Assembly (NCBI GenBank): GCA_013215775.1
Contig: JABSQO010000001.1
Coordinates: 209,097 to 273,096, forward strand
Reading direction: 5' to 3'
DNA: 64,000 bases
Source of the DNA: Piscirickettsiaceae bacterium
GTDB lineage: Bacteria; Pseudomonadota; Gammaproteobacteria; Nitrosococcales; Methylophagaceae
In this document: piece after piece, positions 1 to 8,826 of the stretch
Numbering within the stretch: the first letter of the stretch is position 1
How the letters are laid out: every line of letters begins with the position of its first letter
Notes under the pieces: model-generated
Told to the model about the DNA's origin: nothing
Databases searched by the model: none
The model's input: only the letters and a program-made list of their open reading frames with translations
Made by a program: the position numbers and the translations under genes

Positions 1-311
1 GACTGCAAGATGTCGATGTGGTCATCATGTTACGACTACAAAATGAGCGAATGGAAGGAGCGCTTTTGCCCAGTGCGCGCGAATACTTCCACAGCTACGG
101 CCTAACTGAACAAAAACTCCGCATTGCCAATCCTGATGCGATTGTAATGCACCCAGGCCCCATCAACCGAGGCGTCGAAATAGCATCAGCTGTTGCTGAT
201 GGCCCACAATCCGTGATTTTAGAGCAAGTCACCCATGGTATTGCTATTCGCATGGCCGTAATGTCTATGGCGCTGGGCTCACAATCAGAACAACCTGAGA
301 TTATCGCTTGA
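1..311 (+). CDS. pyrB: Aspartate carbamoyltransferase, C-terminal part (cut by window edge)
   Basis: This is the last ~100 residues of the catalytic subunit of aspartate carbamoyltransferase, which joins carbamoyl phosphate to aspartate in pyrimidine synthesis in the cytoplasm. The reading frame is open from base 3. The visible segment has the family signatures [12 protein letters not shown], which contains the QxER element of the aspartate-binding region, and [11 protein letters not shown] near the C-terminus. The stop TGA overlaps the TTG start of the next gene by four bases, so the two are translationally coupled. That coupling fits the non-catalytic PyrC-like subunit made next, which in Pseudomonas-type enzymes is needed to assemble PyrB. 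The 5' end lies outside the window, so nothing can be said about its promoter. Confidence 0.95.
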   Translation, partial: LQDVDVVIMLRLQNERMEGALLPSAREYFHSYGLTEQKLRIANPDAIVMHPGPINRGVEIASAVADGPQSVILEQVTHGIAIRMAVMSMALGSQSEQPEIIA

Positions 312-1588
312 AACTTCATATAACAAATGGCCGAATCATCGATCCCACCAGCCAGCTTGATGCCCAACATGACCTTTTTATTGATAATGGTCAAATTGTT
401 GCCATTGGCCCTAATTATGATGATTTCACCGCCGATCTAACGTTTGATGCCGAAGACTTAATTGTTTGTCCGGGGCTTGTTGACCTTCGCACCCAGCTCA
501 AAGATGCCAGTCAGGAACATTCATCCATCATTGAAAGCGAAACCAAAGCAGCTGCTAAAGGAGGGATTACAACACTTTGTATCCCTCCTGATACTGACCC
601 TGTTATCGACAGCCCTGCCGTTATTGAACTCATTGAAGACCGCGCTAAAAAAGCAGGTCGTACCATGATTTATACCATTGGAGCGCTCACTCAAAATCTC
701 CAAGGCCAGCTTTTAAGCGAAATGATGGCACTAAAAGATGCAGGCTGCATTGGTATCAGTAATGGCCAAAATACAATTAAAAACACACTTATTCAACGGC
801 GTGCAATGGAATATGCCGCTACACTTGATTTAACCTTGTTTATCAACGCTGCCGATCCTTGGCTACAAAATCAAGGTTGTGTTCACGAAGGCATGGTTAG
901 TACCCGTCTTGGCCTTGGCGGCATACCTGAAACCGCTGAAACCATCGCTGTTGCCCGAGACTTATTGCTAATAGAAACAACAGGGGTAAGTGCACACTTC
1001 CACAACATATCAACAGCAGTAGCCGCCGAAATGATTCGAGAAGCTAAAAGCAGGGGTCTTCCAATCACTGCTGACGTCAGCGCCCACCACTTACATCTTA
1101 GTGAGCATGATATTGGCAATTACGATAGTTTAAGCCATGTTCTGCCACCACTTCGTAGCCTCCGAGATCGCGAACAGTTGCAACAATGCGTACGTGATGG
1201 CGTGCTGACAGCGATATGTTCTAACCATCAACCTTTAGATAATGATGCCAAACTCGGCCCCTTTGCTGAAACTACTCCGGGTATTTCAGGCCTTGAAACA
1301 TTACTACCTCTCACCATGAAACTAGTGGATGACGATGAAATATCACTACAACAAGCTATTGCTAGTTTGACGTGTAATCCCGCAGAAATTTTGGGCATAG
1401 AGGCCGGTCAACTAACTATCGGTAGTCGTGCCGACATTTGTATTTTTGATCCAAACTCCCATTATGAATGCCAGCCCCAACAGTTCGCTAGTGCTGGTAA
1501 GAATAGTCCTTTCGCTGGCTGGTTATTTAATAATGAAGTGTGTGCCACCATATCCAATGGCAATATAGTTTATCAACGAGGGATATAA
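308..1588 (+). CDS. pyrC': Inactive dihydroorotase-like subunit (PyrC')
   Basis: A 426-residue amidohydrolase-fold protein of the dihydroorotase family. Active enzymes carry an HxH zinc pair after the PGLVD strand, but here the strand reads [12 protein letters not shown], so both histidines are gone. The later DH-type aspartate motif is also altered (AICSNHQPL). The gene therefore matches the pseudo-dihydroorotase (PyrC' or PyrX) that, in Pseudomonas-type aspartate carbamoyltransferase, is a structural partner of PyrB rather than an enzyme. The start is TTG, with [13 protein letters not shown] matching the family N-terminus and a 4-bp overlap with the pyrB stop. A separate active dihydroorotase should exist elsewhere in the genome (inference). 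Confidence 0.92.
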   Translation: MKLHITNGRIIDPTSQLDAQHDLFIDNGQIVAIGPNYDDFTADLTFDAEDLIVCPGLVDLRTQLKDASQEHSSIIESETKAAAKGGITTLCIPPDTDPVIDSPAVIELIEDRAKKAGRTMIYTIGALTQNLQGQLLSEMMALKDAGCIGISNGQNTIKNTLIQRRAMEYAATLDLTLFINAADPWLQNQGCVHEGMVSTRLGLGGIPETAETIAVARDLLLIETTGVSAHFHNISTAVAAEMIREAKSRGLPITADVSAHHLHLSEHDIGNYDSLSHVLPPLRSLRDREQLQQCVRDGVLTAICSNHQPLDNDAKLGPFAETTPGISGLETLLPLTMKLVDDDEISLQQAIASLTCNPAEILGIEAGQLTIGSRADICIFDPNSHYECQPQQFASAGKNSPFAGWLFNNEVCATISNGNIVYQRGI

Positions 1589-1640
1589 ATACGGCCTAAT
1601 GGTGTCATTATTAAAATGACTAACAAAAGGAGACGCCATC

Positions 1641-2105
1641 ATGCATAAACAGATATCTATTCTTTTTATCATCCTGTCAGCTTTATTAATTACTGGTTGC
1701 GCTAGCAGCTTGCAAGGTGATACTTATTCTCGAGACGACGCCCGTCAAATACAAAATGTACAGTATGGCACTATAGAAAACATTCGTTTGGTGGTTATTG
1801 AAGGTACAAAAACACCTATTGGCTCCGCTACTGGCGCAATTATTGGCGGGATTGCTGGTAACACTATCGGTGATGGCCGAGGTGCTGCAATTGCAACAGT
1901 CTTAGGTGCGGTTGCCGGAGGCTTAGCTGGCAGTGCAGCCGAAGAATCATTGACTAAAAGCCAAGGTATTGAGTTAGTTGTACGGTTGTTGGATTCAAAT
2001 AAAACTATTGCCGTCGTACAGCAACATAACCCGGATGAAAATTTCCATATCGGAGACAAAGTGCGGCTCACCAGTATAAATGGTCAAGTTCGTGTAGCAT
2101 TATAA
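1641..2105 (+). CDS. Glycine-zipper outer-membrane lipoprotein (SlyB/Pcp-like)
   Basis: A 154-residue protein with a lipoprotein signal peptide: short basic N-terminus, hydrophobic stretch, then a lipobox LITGC with the lipidated Cys near residue 20. The middle (about residues 60-100) is a glycine zipper, GAIIGGIAGNTIG followed by GAVAGGLAGSAA, which is the two-helix membrane-embedded segment of the SlyB/Pcp/17-kDa antigen family. The C-terminal ~40 residues form a small beta-rich domain (VVRLLDSNKTIAV, GDKVRLTSINGQVRV). SlyB-like proteins sit in the outer membrane and support envelope integrity. A ribosome-binding site, AAAAGGAGACG, precedes the ATG. It stands alone with a ~50-bp gap after pyrC'. 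Confidence 0.88.
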   Translation: MHKQISILFIILSALLITGCASSLQGDTYSRDDARQIQNVQYGTIENIRLVVIEGTKTPIGSATGAIIGGIAGNTIGDGRGAAIATVLGAVAGGLAGSAAEESLTKSQGIELVVRLLDSNKTIAVVQQHNPDENFHIGDKVRLTSINGQVRVAL

Positions 2106-2136
2106 AACATACTTTATTACATACACGGGAAACACT

Positions 2137-2319
2137 ATGGCTTTTATGACAAAGCGACCAACACTCCTTGCTGCCCTAACATTTGCCTTTGCATTAAGTC
2201 TAACTGGCTGCGCCCCTGAAGTCGGCAGTGAAAAATGGTGTGCCAATATGAAAGAGCAACCTAAAGGTGACTGGACTGCCAATGAAGCCAGTGACTTTGC
2301 TAAACACTGCCTATTCTAG
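2137..2319 (+). CDS. Small DUF3012-type lipoprotein
   Basis: A 60-residue predicted lipoprotein. The signal peptide ends in a lipobox SLTGC (Cys near residue 25), and the mature part is only ~35 residues. It contains the conserved stretch APEVGSEKWCANMKEQPKGD followed by WTANEASDFAKHC, which I recognise as the DUF3012 family of short gammaproteobacterial lipoproteins. Two further cysteines (WC and HC) could form a disulfide in the periplasm. No function is established for the family. It follows the glycine-zipper lipoprotein closely and precedes a HAD hydrolase by 8 bases, so the three may share a transcript. Confidence 0.85.
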   Translation: MAFMTKRPTLLAALTFAFALSLTGCAPEVGSEKWCANMKEQPKGDWTANEASDFAKHCLF

Positions 2320-2327
2320 AAAACCCT

Positions 2328-3077
2328 TTGTCCAAGCAAAAAATTTATGCTCTCGATTTCGATGGCGTTATCTGTGATAGTGCTGTTGAAACAGGCATCA
2401 CTGGCTGGAAAGTAGCCCATCAATTATGGCCTGAGATGTCTGCGAATACACCCGCAGAAATGATTGATCTATTCCGCCAAGTTAGGCCGGTTATGGAAAC
2501 AGGTTATGAAGCGATTTTAATCATGCGCTTATTGTTTAAAGGTATATCAGCTCAAACATTGCTTGATGATTTTGCAAACAGAATTACCCAGCTGATTAAT
2601 CATGAACAACTCGCTATTTCCCAATTAAAAATACTCTTTGGCGAAACAAGAGACCATTGGATTAATCATAATCTAAATGAGTGGGTTGAAATGAACCCAT
2701 TATTTGATGGGTTTGCAGAAAAGCTTAAGCTCATTGACGCTGAACAATGTTATATCATAACCACTAAGCAAGAACGCTTTGTTAGCCAAATCCTTAGTGC
2801 CAATAATATCCCTTTCCCTGCCGAACGAATTTTCGGCCTTGATCGTAAGATGAGCAAACCACAAATACTGTCCAAGCTAATAAAGAGTCATCCCGAACAC
2901 ATTATTTTATTTGTCGAAGATCGACTGCCAACATTGATCAATGTCGCTGATGATGAACAACTCGGAAAAGTTAAATTGTTTTTTGCCAACTGGGGCTACA
3001 ACACCCAGCACGATAAATCGGCAGTAAAAAAACTCCCTATTACCGTTATTAATCTCAGCGATTTTAGTGCGCTATAA
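2328..3077 (+). CDS. HAD-superfamily hydrolase
   Basis: A 249-residue cytoplasmic HAD hydrolase. Motif I is ALDFDGVICDS at residues ~8-18, with the nucleophile and acid/base aspartates in DFDGV. Motif II is the threonine in YIITTK, motif III is a lysine in the DRKMSKPQ stretch, and motif IV is FVEDRLPTLINV. The long helical insert between motifs I and II is a typical C1 cap, suggesting a small phosphorylated substrate that cannot be named from sequence. The start is TTG, chosen because MSKQKIYALDFDG places motif I at the usual distance and no upstream in-frame start exists. The ribosome-binding site is poor, consistent with coupling to the gene 8 bases upstream. Confidence 0.85.
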   Translation: MSKQKIYALDFDGVICDSAVETGITGWKVAHQLWPEMSANTPAEMIDLFRQVRPVMETGYEAILIMRLLFKGISAQTLLDDFANRITQLINHEQLAISQLKILFGETRDHWINHNLNEWVEMNPLFDGFAEKLKLIDAEQCYIITTKQERFVSQILSANNIPFPAERIFGLDRKMSKPQILSKLIKSHPEHIILFVEDRLPTLINVADDEQLGKVKLFFANWGYNTQHDKSAVKKLPITVINLSDFSAL

Positions 3078-3081
3078 ATAA

Positions 3082-3119
3082 CAGTCCTCTTACCAAGCAA
3101 GGCTTGATAACAAGGACTG
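3082..3119. terminator. Two-part hairpin between convergent genes
   Basis: CAGTCCT pairs with AGGACTG, and inside it CAAGC pairs with GCTTG. It sits between the end of the HAD gene (+) and the end of the pseudoazurin gene (-), where a shared transcription end is expected. There is no strong T-run on either side, so an intrinsic terminator is likely but not certain. Confidence 0.5.
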
Positions 3120-3139
3120 CCTAGCTAAGATAAAACGAT

Positions 3140-3817
3140 TTAGAATGTATGTGCAGCAATCGCAACTTTTGCTTTTTTAACTAAACGCTTCGCTGCGCCT
3201 TTCTGACCACTGGCGAGAATAGCTTCAAAATTTGTCGGACTTCCGACAACAATTACACCGCCCATACCAGCACCAAAATGAGGCGTGCACTTATAAATAT
3301 AAACACCTTCAACGGTGAAGGTCCGTTGATAACTTTCGCCCAATTTTGAATGCCATGCTTCTGCACCCTCAGGAATTAACCCTTCTAACGACTTTGTATC
3401 ATGGCCGTTCATATTTCCCCATGCGACTAAATCGCCAGGTTGAATAAAGATCACTAAGGGGCTAAATGCGACGACCTGCGCCCTCACTTCGTGAGTAGTG
3501 GCTTCTACTGTTGGAGCTGGCTCAGAGGGTGTCACGACGTTTTCAACTACCTCTGGCTCTATCACTTCAGTAACGACAGGCGCTGGCTCTGAAATATCCT
3601 CTTCAACGACTGATATTTCTGCTTCTATTTGTTCGGCTTGTGACTCAACAACAGGCTCTTCAGTCATTTCTTCCATCGGCTTATTAACAATTACGCCTGA
3701 AGTCTTGGTGTTATAACCTTCATTACCGCTTTGCAAAGCTGGCCATATTGCCACAATAAAAAAAACAGCTAACGCAACATAGATAAGCGCTGAAATTATC
3801 ATTTTCGGTTTATTCAT
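3140..3817 (-). CDS. Membrane-anchored pseudoazurin-like cupredoxin with acidic linker
   Basis: A 225-residue protein in three parts. Residues ~7-26 form one transmembrane helix. Residues ~40-108 are a low-complexity linker rich in Glu, Pro and Val. Residues ~110-195 are a type-1 copper domain. The copper ligands are visible as His139 (NGHDTKS), Cys177 and His180 (KCTPHFG) and Met185 (GMGG), which is the pseudoazurin/amicyanin pattern. Pseudoazurin is a soluble periplasmic electron donor, notably to copper nitrite reductase; here it would be tethered to the inner membrane on a long flexible arm. A nirK gene lies about 25 kb away, so donation to NirK is a reasonable inference. The C-terminus ends in a short basic tail. 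It is divergent from the PhnA-like gene. Confidence 0.85.
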   Translation of the reverse strand: MNKPKMIISALIYVALAVFFIVAIWPALQSGNEGYNTKTSGVIVNKPMEEMTEEPVVESQAEQIEAEISVVEEDISEPAPVVTEVIEPEVVENVVTPSEPAPTVEATTHEVRAQVVAFSPLVIFIQPGDLVAWGNMNGHDTKSLEGLIPEGAEAWHSKLGESYQRTFTVEGVYIYKCTPHFGAGMGGVIVVGSPTNFEAILASGQKGAAKRLVKKAKVAIAAHTF

Positions 3818-3955
3818 TTCTATCCCTTTAAGATGGAGAGCCTAAAGGATTGATAATAACATTTATCATCTTTCTACCTAGCTGTTAAACATCATTTTCG
3901 TCACTAAGCTATGAGATAATAAACGCAAATACCGAACAAATAAGGCGCTTAGTAA

Positions 3956-4528
3956 ATGAGTATTGAACAAGCATTATTAGAACGAAGTAACGCTCAATGT
4001 GAGCTATGCGGATCAGATTCAACACTATCCGCTTTTGATGTGCCGCCGATCTCTACTACCAGCATGGATAAAAGTATTTTGCTCTGTGAAACATGCCAAG
4101 ATCAAGTCATACATCCAGATAATATCAATGCCAATCACTGGCGCTGTTTAAATGATTCTATGTGGAGCTCTGTGCCAGCGGTGCAAGTGATGGCTTGGCG
4201 ACAACTTAAACAATTATCATCTGAAATATGGGCTCAAGATCTGCTTGAAATTCTTTATTTAAATGAAGAAACACAAGCTTGGGCGGAAGCTATTCAATCG
4301 AATAATTCTGACGATATTATCCCCTCTTTTGATAGTAATGGTGCCACATTGCTTGCAGGAGATAACGTTACATTGATTAAAGATTTGGATGTTAAGGGCG
4401 CAGGCTTCACTGCCAAACGAGGCACGATGGTTAAGAATATTTCCTTAACCAATAACCCTGAACAAATTGAAGGTCGTGTTAACGGAACCCGTATCGTATT
4501 ACTCACTAAATTCTTGAAAAAAGCTTAA
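3956..4528 (+). CDS. PhnA/YjdM-family zinc-ribbon protein
   Basis: A 190-residue cytoplasmic protein of the PhnA (YjdM) family. The N-terminus has a zinc ribbon made of two CxxC pairs, CELCGS near residues 15-20 and CETCQD near 45-50. The C-terminal ~70 residues carry the family's SH3-like barrel with LLAGDNVTLIKDLDVKGAG and the TMVKNISLT stretch. Despite the old phosphonate name, YjdM-type proteins are not known to cleave phosphonates and no phn genes are nearby. It is monocistronic, with its own ATG start, and faces away from the pseudoazurin gene across ~140 bases. Confidence 0.88.
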   Translation: MSIEQALLERSNAQCELCGSDSTLSAFDVPPISTTSMDKSILLCETCQDQVIHPDNINANHWRCLNDSMWSSVPAVQVMAWRQLKQLSSEIWAQDLLEILYLNEETQAWAEAIQSNNSDDIIPSFDSNGATLLAGDNVTLIKDLDVKGAGFTAKRGTMVKNISLTNNPEQIEGRVNGTRIVLLTKFLKKA

Positions 4529-4578
4529 AACACAGATAGTAATTTTGATTCCCTGTATCTCTCTATTTACCTTTAATT

Positions 4579-5541
4579 TCACCTCCTGATAATTCTAAAC
4601 GAATCTAAATCATTGGCGAATAGGATTGGCCCGCTATAGCTCTGCTCAATATGTTGTTTTGTTTCCCGCTCTTTTCCTAAGGTGCGTTGCATTCTGTGTG
4701 ATAACACCACCTGTTTTACCTTTGCCTGTTTCGCAATCTCACCAATTTCTGAAGGTTTTATATGCAGCCAACTTGCAACACCACTTGCCGACTCAGGAAT
4801 CGCATTATGCATAACCAAAATGTCGGTATCTTTCGCTAAAATAGATAATGTATGGTAGTTATTGTTCATATCTCCTGAAAACGTGATCGAATAACCTAGG
4901 GTATTAATTCGCCATGCTATTGCCGGTATTGGACCATGATGTACGGGGATTGCCTTTAGAACAATATCTGCCGTTAATCGATATGTTTGCACACGGTGTA
5001 GCTCCATGGGCAGATCGTGTGTCTGCAAATGATAATTTCCGGTTTCAGAAGTATTTATATAATCTTTCAAATAACGAAATGCACCGTCACCTCCGAACAA
5101 GTTTTGGACAAATTCAGCGGTGGATGGCATCAAGCTATTGCCCTCCGGTCCAAAAATAGGCAAGTCACGATCCCTAGCAGTAAAAAAAGAAGCTTTGATA
5201 AATGCCGGCAAATCAGCACTATGGTCGACGTGCAAATGAGTAAATAAAATGGCCTCTAGATCTTCAAATTTGGCTCCCGATTTTTCAAAGTTTAAACTAC
5301 TGCCCGCTCCAACATCAATTAACACCTTTGCCTTACCGTTAACCCAAATTAGGTAACTACTTGATGCTCTCTGATCGCCCAATTCCGGACCACCAGATCC
5401 CAATACTTGAAGGCAGACACTACTATCATCACAAACAGAAGATCTGACTTGTTTGTTCGCCACTATCAACAATAATAAAACCAGCATCAAAACTATTTTG
5501 AGCGGTAAAGTTGTTTGGCCCCAGGCTTTTTTCACTTTCAT
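4579..5541 (-). CDS. Exported metallo-beta-lactamase-fold hydrolase (RNase Z-like)
   Basis: A ~320-residue protein with an N-terminal hydrophobic segment (LPLKIVLMLVLLLLIVA) that acts as signal peptide or anchor, then a metallo-beta-lactamase fold. The metal motif is FTHLHVDHSADLP near residues 105-115; further ligands are probably the His in VHHGP, the Asp in FSGDMN and the His in VLSHR. The RNase Z/arylsulfatase-like subgroup shares this layout, but an exported protein is more likely a periplasmic hydrolase of small esters. The ATG chosen gives MKVKKAWGQ; an upstream in-frame TTG would add six residues. It is divergent from rhlE by about 115 bases. The substrate is unknown. Confidence 0.83.
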   Translation of the reverse strand: MKVKKAWGQTTLPLKIVLMLVLLLLIVANKQVRSSVCDDSSVCLQVLGSGGPELGDQRASSSYLIWVNGKAKVLIDVGAGSSLNFEKSGAKFEDLEAILFTHLHVDHSADLPAFIKASFFTARDRDLPIFGPEGNSLMPSTAEFVQNLFGGDGAFRYLKDYINTSETGNYHLQTHDLPMELHRVQTYRLTADIVLKAIPVHHGPIPAIAWRINTLGYSITFSGDMNNNYHTLSILAKDTDILVMHNAIPESASGVASWLHIKPSEIGEIAKQAKVKQVVLSHRMQRTLGKERETKQHIEQSYSGPILFANDLDSFRIIRR

Positions 5542-5655
5542 AATGCAATCCAATAACAACTATTTTCAACACAAGAGCATAATACCCTGTAAGCTACACG
5601 ACCTCCTAATGGCCTTCGGCCTTCGATATCAACATTAACAAAGAGAACTCCATTC

Positions 5656-6933
5656 ATGAGCTTTGATTCCTTAGGCTTATCTGAAGCTATACTTAAAGCG
5701 GTAGCGGAACAAGGTTACGACACACCTTCGCCCATTCAAGCCCAAGCAATACCGGCCATACTAGAAGGTAAAGATGTCATGGCTGCTGCCCAAACAGGCA
5801 CGGGAAAAACAGCCGGATTTACCTTGCCATTATTGCAACACTTATCAAAGGGATCTCGTGTTCAAGCCAATCAGGTTCGCGCGTTAATATTAACGCCTAC
5901 CCGAGAGCTTGCTGCTCAAATAGAAAATAGCGTTTCTACTTATGGTAAATATTTACCACTTAGATCGACTGTTGTCTTCGGTGGTGTAAAGATCAATCCA
6001 CAAATGATGAAGCTACGTAAAGGTGTTGATATTTTAGTGGCAACACCGGGCCGTCTTCTGGATCTCTACAATCAAAATGCAGTGAGATTTAAACAACTAG
6101 AAGTCTTAGTCTTAGATGAAGCTGATCGTATGTTAGATATGGGATTTATCAATGATATTCGCAAAATTCTGTCATTTCTTCCCAAACAGCGACAAAATCT
6201 AATGTTTTCTGCTACCTTTTCCAACGAGATCCGTCAACTTGCTAAGGGTTTGGTTAACAATCCTGTTGAAATATCCGTCAGTCCGCGTAACACCACAGTA
6301 GAAACAGTCGAACAATGTATTCACCCCGTTGATAAAGGCCAAAAATCAAACTTACTTATCCATTTAATTAATGAAGGCAAATGGTATCAAGTGTTGGTTT
6401 TTTCCAGAACAAAACACGGTGCCAATAAAATTGTTAAACAATTGGATAAAGTTGGGCTTTCGGCAGCAGCTATACACGGCAATAAAAGTCAGGGTGCCCG
6501 CACCAAAGCACTGGCCAATTTCAAAGATGGCACCATTCAAATCCTAGTCGCCACTGATATTGCCGCTCGAGGACTCGACATCGATCAGCTACCACATGTG
6601 GTTAATTATGATTTACCAAATGTACCAGAAGATTATGTGCATCGTATTGGTCGTACAGGCCGTGCCGGTGCCAGCGGTGAAGCAGTATCATTGGTCTGTG
6701 CTGATGAATTCAAACAACTCTCTGACATTGAGCAATTAATCGGGCAACTACTTACACGTAAATTAGTGGATGGTTTTAAGCCTGTTCATGATCTGCCAGA
6801 ATCACGTTTACGCCCGCAGAAATCAAAAAAATCTAAGAAGCCAAAAATTGGCCATCGAGATGGACAGCGCTCCGGTGAAAATGCCCAAGGACATAAGGCC
6901 GGCAATACTAAGCAAAGAAAACGTCAGCGTTAA
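5656..6933 (+). CDS. rhlE: DEAD-box ATP-dependent RNA helicase RhlE
   Basis: A 425-residue DEAD-box helicase. Visible motifs in order: the Q motif ([14 protein letters not shown]), Walker [27 protein letters not shown] ([13 protein letters not shown]), SAT (MFSATFS), then the second RecA domain with ARGLDI and [10 protein letters not shown]. The C-terminal ~45 residues are a basic, low-complexity tail (KKSKKPK, RQR) typical of RhlE, which helps RNA binding. RhlE remodels rRNA precursors and assists mRNA turnover in the cytoplasm. The ATG start is preceded by AAAGAGAA. It ends 3 bases from the end of the convergent fbp gene with no terminator visible between them. Confidence 0.95.
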   Translation: MSFDSLGLSEAILKAVAEQGYDTPSPIQAQAIPAILEGKDVMAAAQTGTGKTAGFTLPLLQHLSKGSRVQANQVRALILTPTRELAAQIENSVSTYGKYLPLRSTVVFGGVKINPQMMKLRKGVDILVATPGRLLDLYNQNAVRFKQLEVLVLDEADRMLDMGFINDIRKILSFLPKQRQNLMFSATFSNEIRQLAKGLVNNPVEISVSPRNTTVETVEQCIHPVDKGQKSNLLIHLINEGKWYQVLVFSRTKHGANKIVKQLDKVGLSAAAIHGNKSQGARTKALANFKDGTIQILVATDIAARGLDIDQLPHVVNYDLPNVPEDYVHRIGRTGRAGASGEAVSLVCADEFKQLSDIEQLIGQLLTRKLVDGFKPVHDLPESRLRPQKSKKSKKPKIGHRDGQRSGENAQGHKAGNTKQRKRQR

Positions 6934-6936
6934 AAC

Positions 6937-7947
6937 TTATTCGGTCTCGTGGTATGAAATTACACGCTCAACTTCGTTCTTAGAGCCTAGAATGACAGGG
7001 ACACGCTGATGAACACCTTCCGGTTGGATCTCCATAATTCGTTCATGTCCTGTAGAGCTTAATCCGCCTGCCTGCTCCACAATAAAACTCATGGGATTTG
7101 CTTCATACATCAAACGTAACTTACCACCCTGTGTTGACGCTTTATTATCGATGGGATACATAAAGATACCACCGCGGGTCAGCACTCTATAAACTTCGGC
7201 TACCATTGATGCAACCCATCGCATATTGAAGTTTTTCTCGCGACTACCATCAACACCCTCAATACATTCATCGATATAACGCTGCATTGGCTGTTCCCAG
7301 AATCGGTAGTTCGACATATTAATCGCAAACTCTGCTGTATCTTCTGGAATAGTCATATTAGGGTGGGTCAGAATAAACTCTCCCACATCACTATCCAAGG
7401 TAAAACCATTCACACCACTGCCCGTGGTTAAAATCATCATTGTACTAGGGCCATAAACACAAAAACCGGCACAGACTTGCTCCGTCCCTTTTTGCATAAA
7501 GTCTTTAACAGTTGGTTCAGTAATCCCTTCTGGGCAGCGTAATATTGAAAAAATAGTCCCTACAGACAAATTGATATCAATATTAGATGAGCCATCCAGA
7601 GGATCAAAGGCAATTAAATATTTTCCTTTAGGCTGATCATCAGGGATCTGAATAATCTCTTCAATCTCTTCCGAGGCCATTGCTGCGAAATGACCGGTCC
7701 AATTCAAATGATCAACCATCACATCATTGGTAACGATATCGAGTTTTTTCTGAACTTCGCCTTGTACATTTTCCGTCTCGGCAGAACCACCCAGCCCAAC
7801 AATACCTGCACGGTTAACCAGATGAGATATTTCTTTACAAGCGCTAATAATATCACTCAACAAGCTCGTCATTTCACCTGTTGACCCAGCATAAGTGCGT
7901 TGTTCTTCAGTGATAAACTGTGTAATTGATGTGCCTAATTTTGACAT
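6937..7947 (-). CDS. fbp: Fructose-1,6-bisphosphatase, class I
   Basis: A ~336-residue class I fructose-1,6-bisphosphatase, the gluconeogenic enzyme hydrolysing fructose 1,6-bisphosphate to fructose 6-phosphate. Signatures include the metal-site segments ASEEIEE and FDPLDGSSNIDIN, then GTIFSI, YGPSTMMIL and the substrate-binding stretch NKASTQGGKLRL. Two ATGs lie in tandem; the second is used here because it stands six bases after AGGGG, whereas the first is only three bases away. It follows fhcC by ~60 bases on the same strand, so it may belong to the end of the fhc transcript. In a methylotroph with a ribulose monophosphate cycle this enzyme feeds hexose phosphate pools from C3 units (established pathway logic). 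Confidence 0.95.
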   Translation of the reverse strand: MSKLGTSITQFITEEQRTYAGSTGEMTSLLSDIISACKEISHLVNRAGIVGLGGSAETENVQGEVQKKLDIVTNDVMVDHLNWTGHFAAMASEEIEEIIQIPDDQPKGKYLIAFDPLDGSSNIDINLSVGTIFSILRCPEGITEPTVKDFMQKGTEQVCAGFCVYGPSTMMILTTGSGVNGFTLDSDVGEFILTHPNMTIPEDTAEFAINMSNYRFWEQPMQRYIDECIEGVDGSREKNFNMRWVASMVAEVYRVLTRGGIFMYPIDNKASTQGGKLRLMYEANPMSFIVEQAGGLSSTGHERIMEIQPEGVHQRVPVILGSKNEVERVISYHETE

Positions 7948-8010
7948 CATATGCCCCTAAATTTGTGTTCACATTTCAGCCAAAAAGAGTCTTGATTCTA
8001 GGCTATATGT

Positions 8011-8826
8011 TTATATCTTTACCAGAATTTCGCCCATACCAATACCGGCTAAATCGCCCGCATATCGCTGCACTCGAGAGAAGGGCTCTACTTTAGAAAA
8101 TTGACTGTCTAATTTAGAGAACGAAGCAAACAATAAAGGTAAAAATGACAATGTATGAGATCCACAATCATTAAAATTAGCAGAGATACCTTGTTCTGGT
8201 GCCTGTGTAAGTAATAATGTGCCTCGTTTCATGGCATAACCTAAATGAGCCCCCACATTACCCAACACTGCGATTGTGCCTGAAATCATTCTGCCGCCAC
8301 AATAATCACCCGCATTACCTTCAATTAAGATTATGCCTCGTCGCATATGATCGCCTGTACGAGCACCGGTGTTGCCCGTCACAATTACTGTACCACCCGT
8401 CATTCCGTTTCTATAACCTGGACGAGCGCCACCAACAAATTCACCTGCATTGCCGTTTATTTTAATCTGGCCTGATTTCATCTCACAGGCTGTATAGATT
8501 CCTGTATCCCCGGTGACTTCAATCTGACCACCATCTAAAAATAATCCCAGATAACCACCGACATTACCTTCAATTGAAATTTGGCCGGACATCATATTAC
8601 GGCCAACAAAGTCCAACTTATCTGAGCTATTGGCAATGGTAATGTTTGAGATATCATCTCCTGAAATATCAAACAAACTATCAACTCGTTCAGTACGGTT
8701 ACCTATTACCAATTCAATCGCAGCAATATCGGCTCTTGTTTTATCTGCTAATCCTTCAGGTGTTAGCGGTGAACAATCAATGCGTTGCGCAGGTGCTGAT
8801 TTAAGCGTAAACGTTAATGAGCTCAT
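8011..8826 (-). CDS. fhcC: Formyltransferase/hydrolase complex subunit C
   Basis: A 271-residue protein matching FhcC, the counterpart of formylmethanofuran dehydrogenase subunit C. It is built of repeated beta-helix turns with the recurrent glycine-rich pattern GNxGxxxGxxMxxGxIxIxGNAG (for example GNVGGYLGL, GNAGEFVGG, GNTGARTGD, GNAGDYCGG, GNVGAHLGY). In methylotrophic bacteria FhcA-D together turn formyl-tetrahydromethanopterin into formate and free cofactor, the last step of the H4MPT formaldehyde-oxidation pathway. The gene overlaps the end of fhcD by four bases, giving translational coupling. The structural role of subunit C is taken from the family. Confidence 0.94.
   Translation of the reverse strand: MSSLTFTLKSAPAQRIDCSPLTPEGLADKTRADIAAIELVIGNRTERVDSLFDISGDDISNITIANSSDKLDFVGRNMMSGQISIEGNVGGYLGLFLDGGQIEVTGDTGIYTACEMKSGQIKINGNAGEFVGGARPGYRNGMTGGTVIVTGNTGARTGDHMRRGIILIEGNAGDYCGGRMISGTIAVLGNVGAHLGYAMKRGTLLLTQAPEQGISANFNDCGSHTLSFLPLLFASFSKLDSQFSKVEPFSRVQRYAGDLAGIGMGEILVKI

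Noticed and set aside
95..394. 99-residue minus-strand frame under pyrB/pyrC'
   Set aside because: It is an antisense shadow of two well-supported coding regions and has no family features.
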